A stretch of DNA of 10,590 nucleotides from CAYNTC01 sp964432925. Lineage in GTDB: Bacteria > Planctomycetota > Phycisphaerae > Sedimentisphaerales > Anaerobacaceae. The notes beneath the pieces were generated by a model. The model did no database searches. It was not told the origin of the DNA and saw nothing but the letters and a program-made list of their open reading frames with translations. The translations under genes were made by a program, and so were the position numbers. Shown piece by piece: positions 1-5,559 of this stretch (its first letter is position 1; each line of letters begins with the position of its first letter). The stretch spans positions 1-10,590 of the forward strand of contig CAYSPM010000095.1 in assembly GCA_964432925.1 (NCBI GenBank), written 5' to 3'.

Positions 1-33
1 CTCTGCTTAGCCCTGCGTAATGGCTACGCAGAG
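1..33. repeat. Inverted repeat at the window edge
   Basis: CTCTGC (1-6) pairs with GCAGAG (28-33), and TAGCC (8-12) pairs with GGCTA (22-26), with a single t/c mismatch between the two stem blocks and a 9-base loop. A further CGCAGAG copy lies just downstream at about 49-55. There is no T-tract, so a terminator is not well supported. It could be part of a larger element cut by the window start. Confidence 0.55.
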
Positions 34-65
34 CAGGTAGCTAACTTCGCAGAGTAGATCTTCAC

Positions 66-256
66 ACCCTACGTTTCTCTAAAATCCTTTATTCTTAAAG
101 CAGCCCATAAGTATATACGCATATACTTATATAGTGCTGGAAATCTGGGGACACCATACATATTTCTTTTTATCGGCTGGTGACAGGCTCAAGGCCACAG
201 AACGTAGGGTATGCACCGCACACCATTTAGCAGTTGGTGGGCATGGCCCACCCTAT
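66..256. repeat. REP-like palindrome with CCCTAC/GTAGGG ends
   Basis: ACCCTACGTT (66-75) and AACGTAGGGT (201-210) are perfect 10-base inverted copies. Close by, GGTGGGC (236-242) and GCCCACC (246-252) form a 7-bp stem around ATG, and TAGGGT (205-210) can also pair with ACCCTA (250-255). From memory, GTAGGGTGGGC...GCCCACCCTAC elements are scattered between genes in several bacterial groups; this looks like a decayed or split copy. No transposase or target-site duplication is visible. Confidence 0.45.
107..130. repeat. Perfect AT-rich inverted repeat, 10-bp arms
   Basis: ATAAGTATAT (107-116) and ATATACTTAT (121-130) are exact reverse complements around ACGC. CAGC (101-104) and GCTG (136-139) could extend the stem across an internal loop. 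The arms are AT-rich with no T-run after them, so this is more likely a cruciform or a regulator-binding site than a terminator. Function is unknown. Confidence 0.6.
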
Positions 257-311
257 CAAAACAAATACAAAATCACTTTATGTCCACTAGGTGGTATTAA
301 GAGGTAGTGCG

Positions 312-340
312 ATAATCTTACCATCAAGAGGATTATTTTT
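312..340 (+). terminator. Possible weak AT-rich terminator
   Basis: ATAATC (312-317) pairs with GATTAT (331-336), and the stem is followed at once by a T-rich run to 340. The stem has only one G-C pair and the loop is long, so termination would be weak. No plus-strand gene is visible upstream in this window. Confidence 0.2.
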
Positions 341-349
341 GATTGATAT

Positions 350-527
350 AATTTCTTCCTTGCCCGTTCTTTTATTTAACCCTTGTTCTACTTTAATTAT
401 CAATCGCAGAATAGTCGCGTACGTAAAGCGCGTACGCGCTTTACGTATAAGCTTTTTTCTTGTGATTGATTGTTAATACGCCGCAGGCGTATTAAGGCCG
501 AGTAGAAGAATTAGCAAGGAGGAGATT
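350..527. repeat. Large imperfect inverted repeat around a 28-bp palindrome
   Basis: Arms pair in consistent nested order: 350-363 with 514-527 (12 of 14 bases), 386-392 with 501-507 (TTCTACT/AGTAGAA, exact), and 393-407 with 462-476 (12 of 15). At the centre, 420-447 is a perfect 28-bp palindrome: half-site TACGTAAAGCGCGT followed by its exact reverse complement. The right arm carries an extra perfect hairpin, TTAATACGCC-GCA-GGCGTATTAA (473-495). The whole could be a MITE-like element, a structured RNA or a cruciform. No transposase, conserved termini or target-site duplication could be recognised. Confidence 0.6.
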
Positions 528-536
528 ACAAATCTC
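522..536. repeat. Short perfect inverted repeat
   Basis: GAGATT (522-527) and AATCTC (531-536) are exact inverted copies around ACA. The site touches the outer edge of the large inverted repeat ending at 527 and may be part of its boundary. Confidence 0.4.
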
Positions 537-570
537 GATGTTGGTTCTATCCTTTACCAAGTCTAAAGAA

Positions 571-598
571 CAGATTCCTCGATTACTTTCGGGATGAC
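571..598 (-). repeat. REP-like element, GTCATCCCGA family
   Basis: On the minus strand the site begins GTCATCCCGAAAG and ends CGAGGAATCTG, a layout shared by short intergenic repeats of the type GTCATTCCGAG...GAGGAATCT known from many bacterial genomes. The two halves can fold into an imperfect hairpin. A motif of the same style, in the opposite orientation, begins at 10572. The family assignment is from memory of the pattern. Confidence 0.45.
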
Positions 599-644
599 TT
601 TTTCGTATTTCGTATTAGGTGATGCGTATTGCGTATAAAGAAAA

Positions 645-665
645 CCCGCCGAGTAAATCGGCGGG
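645..665 (-). terminator. Rho-independent terminator, minus strand
   Basis: CCCGCCGA (645-652) and TCGGCGGG (658-665) form a perfect 8-bp GC-rich stem with a 5-base loop. Read on the minus strand the stem is followed by TTTTCTTTATAC, a fair T-tract. It lies about 300 bases beyond the GH30 stop codon and would be the last of a series of stop signals for that transcript. Confidence 0.6.
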
Positions 666-677
666 CTAAACATTTTT

Positions 678-763
678 GGATTCCGTATCCCCCGATTACG
701 ACCTGCCTTCGTCAAAACAGACTAAGGCGGGTAAACGTTCGAGGGCAGGCAAGTCCGGAATGA
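678..763. repeat. REP-like element with nested hairpin
   Basis: The outer ends ATTCCG (680-685) and CGGAAT (756-761) are inverted copies in the common ggATTCCG...CGGAATga layout. Inside, CCTGCCTTcGTC (702-713) pairs with GACtAAGGCGGG (720-731) around AAAACA: twelve positions with one mismatch and one G-T pair. GGCAGG (744-749) can compete for CCTGCC (702-707), so two folds are possible. It resembles mobile REP/BIME-type intergenic repeats; no transposase is nearby. Confidence 0.5.
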
Positions 764-824
764 TAATCGATTGATTGGGGGAAGCAGGTCATTGATTAAG
801 GATAATTGATTATTGGAGATGAAC

Positions 825-841
825 CCTCGGCGGTGCCGAGG
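825..841 (-). terminator. Hairpin, GGT-loop family, copy A
   Basis: CCTCGGC (825-831) and GCCGAGG (835-841) form a perfect 7-bp stem around GGT (ACC on the minus strand). The minus-strand tail is GGTTCATCTCC, too poor in T for efficient termination. It is one of three related hairpins within 83 bases. Confidence 0.4.
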
Positions 842-864
842 AATCAATAACATAAAAGAAAAAC

Positions 865-879
865 CCTTGCGGTGCAAGG
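865..879 (-). terminator. Rho-independent terminator, GGT-loop copy B
   Basis: CCTTGC (865-870) and GCAAGG (874-879) form a perfect stem around GGT. On the minus strand it is followed by GTTTTTCTTTTATG, the best T-tract of the series. It lies about 90 bases past the GH30 stop. Compared with copies A and C both arms have changed together, so pairing is preserved. Confidence 0.6.
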
Positions 880-888
880 ATCAATAAA

Positions 889-907
889 CCCTCGGCGGTG
901 CCGAGGG
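889..907 (-). terminator. Rho-independent terminator, GGT-loop copy C
   Basis: CCCTCGGC (889-896) and GCCGAGGG (900-907) form a perfect 8-bp GC-rich stem around GGT, followed on the minus strand by TTTATTG. It lies about 60 bases downstream of the GH30 stop and is a plausible primary terminator for that gene. Confidence 0.6.
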
Positions 908-925
908 CTAAAAGAAGGAACGAAC

Positions 926-945
926 CCCGTCAATAAATTGGCGGG
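926..945 (-). terminator. Hairpin just after the GH30 stop codon
   Basis: CCCG-t-CAA (926-933) pairs with TTG-g-CGGG (938-945) around TAAA. On the minus strand the stem has one A-C mismatch and is followed by GTTCGTTCCTTCTTTT, a broken T-tract. It lies about 20 bases beyond the stop at 966 and may protect the 3' end of the message or act as a weak terminator. Confidence 0.45.
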
Positions 946-965
946 CTAAATATTATGGATTCATT

Positions 966-3038
966 TCACCAATTTGGTGTACAACAAGGGTCTTCAGGAT
1001 CGTTACATTGCAACCACTGCTCTGCAAACATAGCAAAATCAATCAGATTAATGTCGCCCAGCATATCAAGGTCAGCACCCTGACATTCGCTAAACTCGAC
1101 ACGGTCGGTTATTAGCCAGCAGTCGGCTATGAGTTCAAGGTCTTTGTAATTGACGTAACAATCGCTGTTAACGTCCGAGGCGAGGCCAAAGCCTGCGGCG
1201 TGGACCTCGGCGCAGTTTTCAGGGGGAGAGCTGCCCGTCAGACTAATGGTAGTGATTGTCTGTGTGGGGAGCATCAGGGATTTTGACGCATCGAAAGTGC
1301 CAATATAAGCAGTGTGTTCTGTTTCGCTGGTTCGGTATACCTCGGAGCTAATCGGGGAAAAATCACCCAATGAAAGAGCCAAATTGATATCAATATCTGA
1401 AACGTTGATAATAACAATAGACAGTTCATTACCATCGGGGCTTTTAAAGGCTGAGATGCGTAGGCCGGCTGAATCGGTCGAGGCCTCGACGCGATGCCAG
1501 CCGGGGTCGGTAAACGCAGAGTACTGCTTAAAAGCATAATAAGTGTGGTTGATTGTGTAGCTGGGATTATTCTGCCAGGGATTGTCGAGACTTACAAGGC
1601 CCTTAGGTTCTGTCCAGAACAACTCCCAGTAAAGATATGCCGATACTCCCTCAACAGTGAGAGAGTTATGCATCAGAAGTGCCAGATTCATTGCGTCAGT
1701 AAAGGTAAGAGGCTCCGATTCGCCCTTTGCGAATTCTGTTTGTAGCAATGGCCTGTCTCCATATTGTGCCGCAAAGTGTGCCATTGTAGGGATATAACCG
1801 TCGGGGTTGTCGTGGCGGCCGCCTGCGTAGAGGTGGTGTGCCCAGCCGTAGGCGTGAGAATCATCAATTAGTGCTTTAATATAAGACGCTGAGCGGTTCG
1901 TACCGCAGGCTTCGGGCGCCAGAAGCTTAGGACAACTCGCCATACCGCTTAGCTCATCGTACAAGGCTTCGAAGGCAAGATTATAGCCCGCAGAGCTTGT
2001 TGTTTCGGTGGGAGTAAACAAGCAGCTATCCCAACTGGCCTCGTAATCCGGTTCATTTTGCATATTAATATACTCGATATCTACGCCGCGATTGGAATAA
2101 TCGGTTATACTATCCGCCCACCACTGGGCGAACTCGCTGTATTTGTATCCTCCGTTGGGATATTGTGCGAGGGTGCCGCCTACTGTGCTTCCGTTGCTTT
2201 TGAGATTGGCTGGCGGTGACCAGGAGGAAATCATAACTTTTATAGGATGGCCTAACGAGGACTCGGCAGCCTTAATGATTTCGACCGAGGTGGTTATATA
2301 GCTGCTGGAGGTGCCGTAGGTATTTCGTATTCTATAGATGTCGAGGCCCAACTGTTTGAAGAGGACATCGTAAATTTCATTTCTTTTGGGGTGGGCTGTC
2401 AACCAGCCTTCATACCAGGCACCACTGGCGCCAAAACCTTCGAGCTGTTGATAAACGGTGTTGACATCCACGACGCCGGCAGCGTTAGGTTCAATTGTCT
2501 CAGGAACCAATTCCACGAGTTCCGCATCGTCAAGGTAGAAATTAATCCCCGGTGTCGGACCTTCGAAGTAAACGTCTATGTCCTCCAGCGTTCCAACCAC
2601 ATTTAAGGTAAATTCACCAGAGAGCTGAGTCCACTGGCCATCGGATACGATTGATGAACCCACATTAATATAGCGAATTCCGCGCCCGTCCATTTGCATA
2701 AAGGTTACGGCGACCCGTGCGCTCGCGGCATTGTCGAGTTTGACCCAGGCAGAGACGATATATGTCTTTCCGTCCTCCATTGTCCCCACAACAGAGTGAA
2801 CGGGCCCCTGCCAGTTCTGCGTCCGGTTATATACCCATACGCTATAGTCGCCGGAACGTACCGGATCCTGTACGGCTCTCAGACTACAGCCCCAGGTTTT
2901 CCATCCGGAAGTATTTCCGCGCTCGAAACCGGGATTGCTCAGAAGATTTTCCGCAGCCTGGCCAGAGGGAGCTATCAGTGATGCCAATAACAGCAAAGGC
3001 AATAATTGCCGGCCGGTGATATTCTTATATCTTTTCAT
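966..3038 (-). CDS. Secreted GH30 xylanase-type hydrolase, CBM22 + GH30 + dockerin-like
   Basis: This 690-aa extracellular enzyme probably cleaves xylan or a related hemicellulose by a retaining mechanism. A signal peptide covers about residues 1-28 (basic start, LLPLLLLASLIAPSG, then AxA-like GQAA). Residues 30-178 match the CBM22 (CBM_4_9) fold, including an RTxxWxGP segment and the terminal FYLDDAEL strand. Residues 190-515 form the GH30 barrel: E329 in NMQNEPDY is the expected acid/base and E435 in LLQTEF the nucleophile. The beta side domain runs to about 602. Two calcium-loop repeats follow (D622-L634 and D656-F668), dockerin-like and typical of planctomycetes. The W471-W475 region lacks the arginine pair used by GH30_8 enzymes to hold glucuronic acid, so the exact substrate is uncertain. 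It has its own promoter (3072-3101) and several terminators after it. Confidence 0.9.
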   Translation of the reverse strand: MKRYKNITGRQLLPLLLLASLIAPSGQAAENLLSNPGFERGNTSGWKTWGCSLRAVQDPVRSGDYSVWVYNRTQNWQGPVHSVVGTMEDGKTYIVSAWVKLDNAASARVAVTFMQMDGRGIRYINVGSSIVSDGQWTQLSGEFTLNVVGTLEDIDVYFEGPTPGINFYLDDAELVELVPETIEPNAAGVVDVNTVYQQLEGFGASGAWYEGWLTAHPKRNEIYDVLFKQLGLDIYRIRNTYGTSSSYITTSVEIIKAAESSLGHPIKVMISSWSPPANLKSNGSTVGGTLAQYPNGGYKYSEFAQWWADSITDYSNRGVDIEYINMQNEPDYEASWDSCLFTPTETTSSAGYNLAFEALYDELSGMASCPKLLAPEACGTNRSASYIKALIDDSHAYGWAHHLYAGGRHDNPDGYIPTMAHFAAQYGDRPLLQTEFAKGESEPLTFTDAMNLALLMHNSLTVEGVSAYLYWELFWTEPKGLVSLDNPWQNNPSYTINHTYYAFKQYSAFTDPGWHRVEASTDSAGLRISAFKSPDGNELSIVIINVSDIDINLALSLGDFSPISSEVYRTSETEHTAYIGTFDASKSLMLPTQTITTISLTGSSPPENCAEVHAAGFGLASDVNSDCYVNYKDLELIADCWLITDRVEFSECQGADLDMLGDINLIDFAMFAEQWLQCNDPEDPCCTPNW

Positions 3039-3071
3039 CTTATCAAACCTGTTACTAAACGTATCATTTTA

Positions 3072-3101
3072 ATTATACAAAACTTTATACGGTGACATCA
3101 A
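3072..3101 (-). promoter_or_regulatory. Sigma70-type promoter of the GH30 gene
   Basis: On the minus strand TTGATG (3096-3101) and TATAAT (3072-3077) are 18 bases apart. Transcription would begin near 3065, giving a leader of about 27 bases before the ATG at 3038. The only ribosome site in it is weak (ACAGGT). The perfect -10 box suggests the gene is transcribed separately from the HNH gene upstream. Confidence 0.6.
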
Positions 3102-3202
3102 GCACAGAAAACGTAACAGCCGTCCCAAAGACTGCGATAGAAAGTATTTACGGATATTTCAACAGCATTTTTTATTTGATTCCCACCTATGAAAAAATGA
3201 CA

Positions 3203-3838
3203 TCATTTCAGTTCCACCGACCAGTAAGCGTGGTCGAGGAACTGTTTCCAGCTACGATAACGGTGGTGGCCTAAATGAATATGAACGAGGGGATTGTGTT
3301 TAGGTTTGACCGGTTTTTGAATGAGCGTCATCCCAGCCTGCTTGGGTGTTCGTCCACCTTTTTTGACATTACACTCAGCGCATGCACACACAATATTTTC
3401 CCAAGCTGACTTACCTCCCATACTCCTCGGTACAATGTGATCGAGCGACAACTCACTAGTCGGATAGCGATTGCCACAATATTGACAACTATTCCTGTCG
3501 CGAGCAAATATGTTCCGCCGATTAAATTTCACCTCGCTTCGTGGCAAACGGTCGTAGAATAGAAGCCGGATAATCCGTGGCACGGCGATATGGAAATTCA
3601 CGGTGGAGACCCAATCGTGTCCATCGGGCTCAAACTGACGTCTAAGCTGGCTTACCTCGCACCAGCTCTGAAAATCGTAGTTCGAATATTGGCCCTGCTC
3701 GACGGAAATCACTTCTGCAAGGTCACGGAAGAGTAGAGAAAACGCGCGTTTTGCCCCCACAATGCGAATGGCCATATAGTGCTTGTTCAGCACAAGAACA
3801 CTACAATCCAATCCAGATTTGTAGCCATCAAAGACCAT
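3203..3838 (-). CDS. HNH endonuclease-family protein
   Basis: This 211-aa protein has a C-terminal HNH (HNH_5-like) nuclease domain. The zinc-binding knuckles are C118-x2-C121 (CQYC) and C153-x2-C156 (CAEC). The core is D133-H134 in LDHIVPRSMGG, then N148 in WENIV and N157 after the last cysteine, so the metal- and DNA-binding residues look intact. The N-terminal half begins VLVLNKHYMAIRIVGAKRA and contains VPRIIRLL; from memory this arrangement belongs to a widespread chromosomal HNH family of unknown role found in planctomycetes, cyanobacteria and Deinococcus. No restriction methylase, intron or phage genes are adjacent, so a housekeeping or repair role is more likely than homing. Start uncertainty is small: M1 has only a GGA-type ribosome site, and M22 lies inside the conserved region. 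Confidence 0.87.
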   Translation of the reverse strand: MVFDGYKSGLDCSVLVLNKHYMAIRIVGAKRAFSLLFRDLAEVISVEQGQYSNYDFQSWCEVSQLRRQFEPDGHDWVSTVNFHIAVPRIIRLLFYDRLPRSEVKFNRRNIFARDRNSCQYCGNRYPTSELSLDHIVPRSMGGKSAWENIVCACAECNVKKGGRTPKQAGMTLIQKPVKPKHNPLVHIHLGHHRYRSWKQFLDHAYWSVELK

Positions 3839-4026
3839 AATTTCTATCCGACGCTGTGCTTACCGGATTGCTTTATAGCGCCCTCAGTCTCACTTAACCA
3901 TCTGCGAACTAGTATAATTGATCCTCTTACCCTCTGATAGAGTCCGGCTTAGACACCGATAGAGAGAATTACAAGATAAGGATTTGCCCAGGACCTCCTC
4001 TTAAGTCAGTCGAAAATGGGGTAGCT

Positions 4027-4254
4027 CTAAGAAGCGTCTTTACTTTCTGAGTTTGACTTCGGAACAACATTCTCAGCCCTTGGGCCCTTCTCGCCCTCTA
4101 CAATATCGAAACTCACCGAATCACCTTCTTCGAGTGTTCGGTATCCATCACCTGAAATGCTTGAATAATGAACAAAAACGTCCCGACCATCAGCAGCAGC
4201 AATAAAGCCATAGCCCTTTTTGGGGTTGAACCACTTAACCGTTCCATCCGACAT
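4027..4254 (-). CDS. csp: Cold-shock domain protein, CspA family
   Basis: This 75-aa single-domain cytoplasmic protein binds single-stranded RNA and DNA and acts as an RNA chaperone. RNP1 is K13-GYGFI and RNP2 is V26-FVHY; W8, F17, F27 and H29 supply the usual aromatic binding face, and the EGEKGPRAENV segment is canonical. RNP2 ends in Tyr where CspA has Phe. A short Ser/Lys/Asp tail (about residues 66-75) extends beyond the usual end. A strong ribosome site, AAAAGGAG (4261-4268), lies 6 bases before ATG. It follows the HU gene by 126 bases on the same strand with no obvious terminator between, so the two may be co-transcribed. There is no long cold-shock leader of the enterobacterial type. 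Confidence 0.96.
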   Translation of the reverse strand: MSDGTVKWFNPKKGYGFIAAADGRDVFVHYSSISGDGYRTLEEGDSVSFDIVEGEKGPRAENVVPKSNSESKDAS

Positions 4255-4380
4255 AGGGTGCTCCTTTTACTGATTGTACCAATAAAAATTTTTCGAAACC
4301 ACCATAGTCTACCAGCAACGTAACCTCTCAGCCTCAAAATCAGCCTTGCTTGCCATCGATAGTAACGTTCTTCTATAACC

Positions 4381-4692
4381 TTACTTTATTTCTGTCGGTT
4401 TTGCTGTAGGGACGTTCAGATTTTCTTTCATGAGTCGGCCTATTTTGAACTTAACGGTACGCTTTGCAGGGACCTCGACACGTTCAAGAGTCTTGGGATT
4501 TTGCGCCATTCTCGCTGCTCGTGTTCTTGTTTCGAAAACACCAAAATCACGGAACTCCAAACGGTTATCCTGACATAGTTCCTTAGTAATCTCATCAAGA
4601 AACGTCTGGATTATCCGCTTCACCGCAACTCGCTTGGCTTGTGTACGTTCCGCAATCCGGTCGATTAGTTCTTTCTTCGTGATTGTTGCCAT
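4381..4692 (-). CDS. HU/IHF-family nucleoid DNA-binding protein
   Basis: This 103-aa architectural protein binds and bends DNA as a dimer. Residues 1-45 form the helical dimer body (KKELIDRIAERTQ...), followed by the FRDFGVFETR turn at 47-56 and the beta arm. The arm tip is Q64-N65-P66, where P66 matches the intercalating proline of HU/IHF. The usual RNPxTG is QNPKTL here, and the arm returns through VPAKRTVKFKIG. A tail of about 9 residues follows the last helix. The beta-arm changes leave HU versus IHF unresolved, so no symbol is given. The start is supported by TGAGGT (4698-4703) five bases upstream. A promoter candidate lies at 4891-4919. Confidence 0.94.
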   Translation of the reverse strand: MATITKKELIDRIAERTQAKRVAVKRIIQTFLDEITKELCQDNRLEFRDFGVFETRTRAARMAQNPKTLERVEVPAKRTVKFKIGRLMKENLNVPTAKPTEIK

Positions 4693-4890
4693 AGGCTACC
4701 TCACTTAAGGGAAAATCGCTCTGGATATTTGATGCTGCCCCCGTTTTGAAAGCTGCTGTCTGACAGGCCGAATTTTTTGCTTATCCAACAGCACATTACA
4801 AACCTCTAAAAACGCTCACCTGCACTATCTATACTATGTTGCAAAATGAAAAACCAGCAACAAAACAAAAACGCGAAACTACCGCAACTT

Positions 4891-4919
4891 ACTATACACC
4901 AAAGACTTCTACACAGCAA
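4891..4919 (-). promoter_or_regulatory. Candidate sigma70-type promoter for HU
   Basis: On the minus strand TTGCTG (4914-4919) and TATAGT (4891-4896) are exactly 17 bases apart. The leader to the ATG at 4692 would be about 190 bases. A second, weaker pair lies downstream: TTGCTG (4855-4860), 18 bases, then TAGTAT (4831-4836). Confidence 0.5.
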
Positions 4920-5334
4920 GTGATTTTATCCAAAAATTTCTAATGTCCACAAAAAATATCTCTGTTCTCCACGAGGCGGCACAAAGCCTATTTGTACGAA
5001 CATACGGGACATCATCGGGAAAAAACAGCTTTACGCACCGAGTAGTAACTAACATCGAATATAAGCTATTGGACATGCGACGCCGCTAATACGCAAACTC
5101 GACATAAGACCTTTATCCAAAGGATGTTATATGAAGACATCAATACCATATATTATCTTCACGAGCAAGGCCCAACGTAAAAGTTGTCCATAACGTGCCG
5201 ACCAGCCTATAAAATAAAATACACGGAATACGTCAATATCATACGCTCTTCTGTTGCGGCGACCTTAGGGCTTAGGGGTACATATTCTCACAAACTGCAC
5301 ATGGTAAGTTCTTTCAAAACACACCAATAGCATG

Positions 5335-5363
5335 TTGACCTATAGAACGCTAAACGGCATAAT
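5335..5363 (+). promoter_or_regulatory. Sigma70-type promoter of lepB
   Basis: TTGACC (5335-5340) and CATAAT (5358-5363) are exactly 17 bases apart; each differs from consensus at one base. Transcription would begin near 5370, leaving a leader of about 190 bases before the GTG start at 5560. It is the best-matched promoter on the plus strand of this region. Confidence 0.6.
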
Positions 5364-5424
5364 GTTCGATTCTGAGTCTTGCCAGTTTATATACGCTGGT
5401 GACATGTAATCAGTAAAGTTGCTG

Positions 5425-5482
5425 CCCCGTGCTTAACAGGGGATTTTGCGGTGCATTGGCAAGGCTCTTCTCAGTTGAGAGC
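5425..5482 (+). promoter_or_regulatory. Stem-loops in the lepB leader
   Basis: Three consecutive small stems lie in the predicted leader. CCCC-g-TG (5425-5431) pairs with CAGGGG (5437-5442) around CTTAA, followed by ATTTTG. TTGC (5446-5449) pairs with GCAA (5459-5462). GCTCT (5464-5468) pairs with AGAGC (5478-5482). The first could act as a weak attenuator or a stability element. I do not recognise a known riboswitch. Confidence 0.3.
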
Positions 5483-5548
5483 AAAAACTTTCGCCTGGGC
5501 ATAAGATGAATATTTATATCTCCGGACAAGATTGAAAACACCAGCTTC

Positions 5549-5554
5549 AGGAGA
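5549..5554 (+). promoter_or_regulatory. Ribosome binding site fixing the GTG start of lepB
   Basis: AGGAGA lies 5 bases before GTG (5560). No upstream ATG in this frame has a comparable site, and translation from GTG places the basic N-terminus directly before the membrane segment, as expected for this family. Confidence 0.75.
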
Positions 5555-5559
5555 ACTCC

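Larger units (their letters stand above)
660..962 (+). repeat. Direct repeat pair flanking the hairpin array
   Basis: Bases 660-683 and 940-962 share GGCGGGCTAAA, then a variable AT stretch, then TGGATTC, with about two substitutions and one indel. In both copies the GGCGGG is the right arm of a hairpin (645-665 and 926-945). The pair brackets the REP-like element and the three GGT-loop hairpins, so the segment may have grown by duplication of a hairpin-plus-tail unit. Confidence 0.5.
1..965. other. Gene-free, palindrome-rich intergenic region
   Basis: No open frame here looks like a protein. The longest (291-476) runs straight through a perfect palindrome and has no recognisable motif or ribosome site. 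The region instead holds many inverted repeats, listed separately: hairpins at 1-33, 107-130, 236-252, 312-336, 420-447, 473-495, 522-536, 645-665, 702-731, 825-841, 865-879, 889-907 and 926-945. It also holds REP-like motifs near 571-598 and 678-763. The short motif ATTGATT recurs at about 771, 791 and 804. The right end (645-950) probably terminates transcription of the minus-strand GH30 gene. The function of the left part is unknown. Confidence 0.8.
4693..5559. other. Intergenic region between divergent HU and lepB genes
   Basis: No coding frame, tRNA or rRNA can be supported here. It holds a minus-strand promoter candidate for HU (4891-4919) with a leader of about 190 bases, and a plus-strand promoter for lepB (5335-5363) with a leader of similar length. 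Also present are a short palindrome CTGTC-T-GACAG (4756-4766), three exact TTATCCAA octamers (4781, 4926, 5113) and a tandem heptamer CTTAGGG x2 (5264-5277). I see nothing definite in 4975-5330. Confidence 0.7.

Noticed and set aside
291..476. A 61-residue open frame on the plus strand
   Set aside because: It crosses the 28-bp palindrome, has no ribosome site, and its translation has no recognisable motif.
350..527. Group II intron or insertion sequence
   Set aside because: There is no reverse transcriptase or transposase frame, no domain V-like hairpin and no target duplication.
825..907. CRISPR array, suggested by three similar palindromic units
   Set aside because: The repeats are only 15-19 bases with unequal spacers, stem sequences differ between copies, and no cas genes are present; T-tracts fit terminators better.
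3203..3838. HNH protein as a homing endonuclease or restriction enzyme
   Set aside because: No intron, intein, methylase or phage gene is adjacent, and the N-terminal half fits a common chromosomal HNH family.
4273..4278. TACAAT as a -10 box for the cold-shock gene (minus strand)
   Set aside because: The matching -35 (TGGTTT) is poor and transcription would start inside or just before the ribosome site; co-transcription with HU is equally likely.
4756..4766. SOS (LexA) box at CTGTC-T-GACAG
   Set aside because: The spacing between CTGT and ACAG is 3, not the 8 bases of the E. coli box, and it does not match the Gram-positive type.
5264..5277. Telomere-like tandem CTTAGGG x2
   Set aside because: Only two copies are present, so coincidence is likely.
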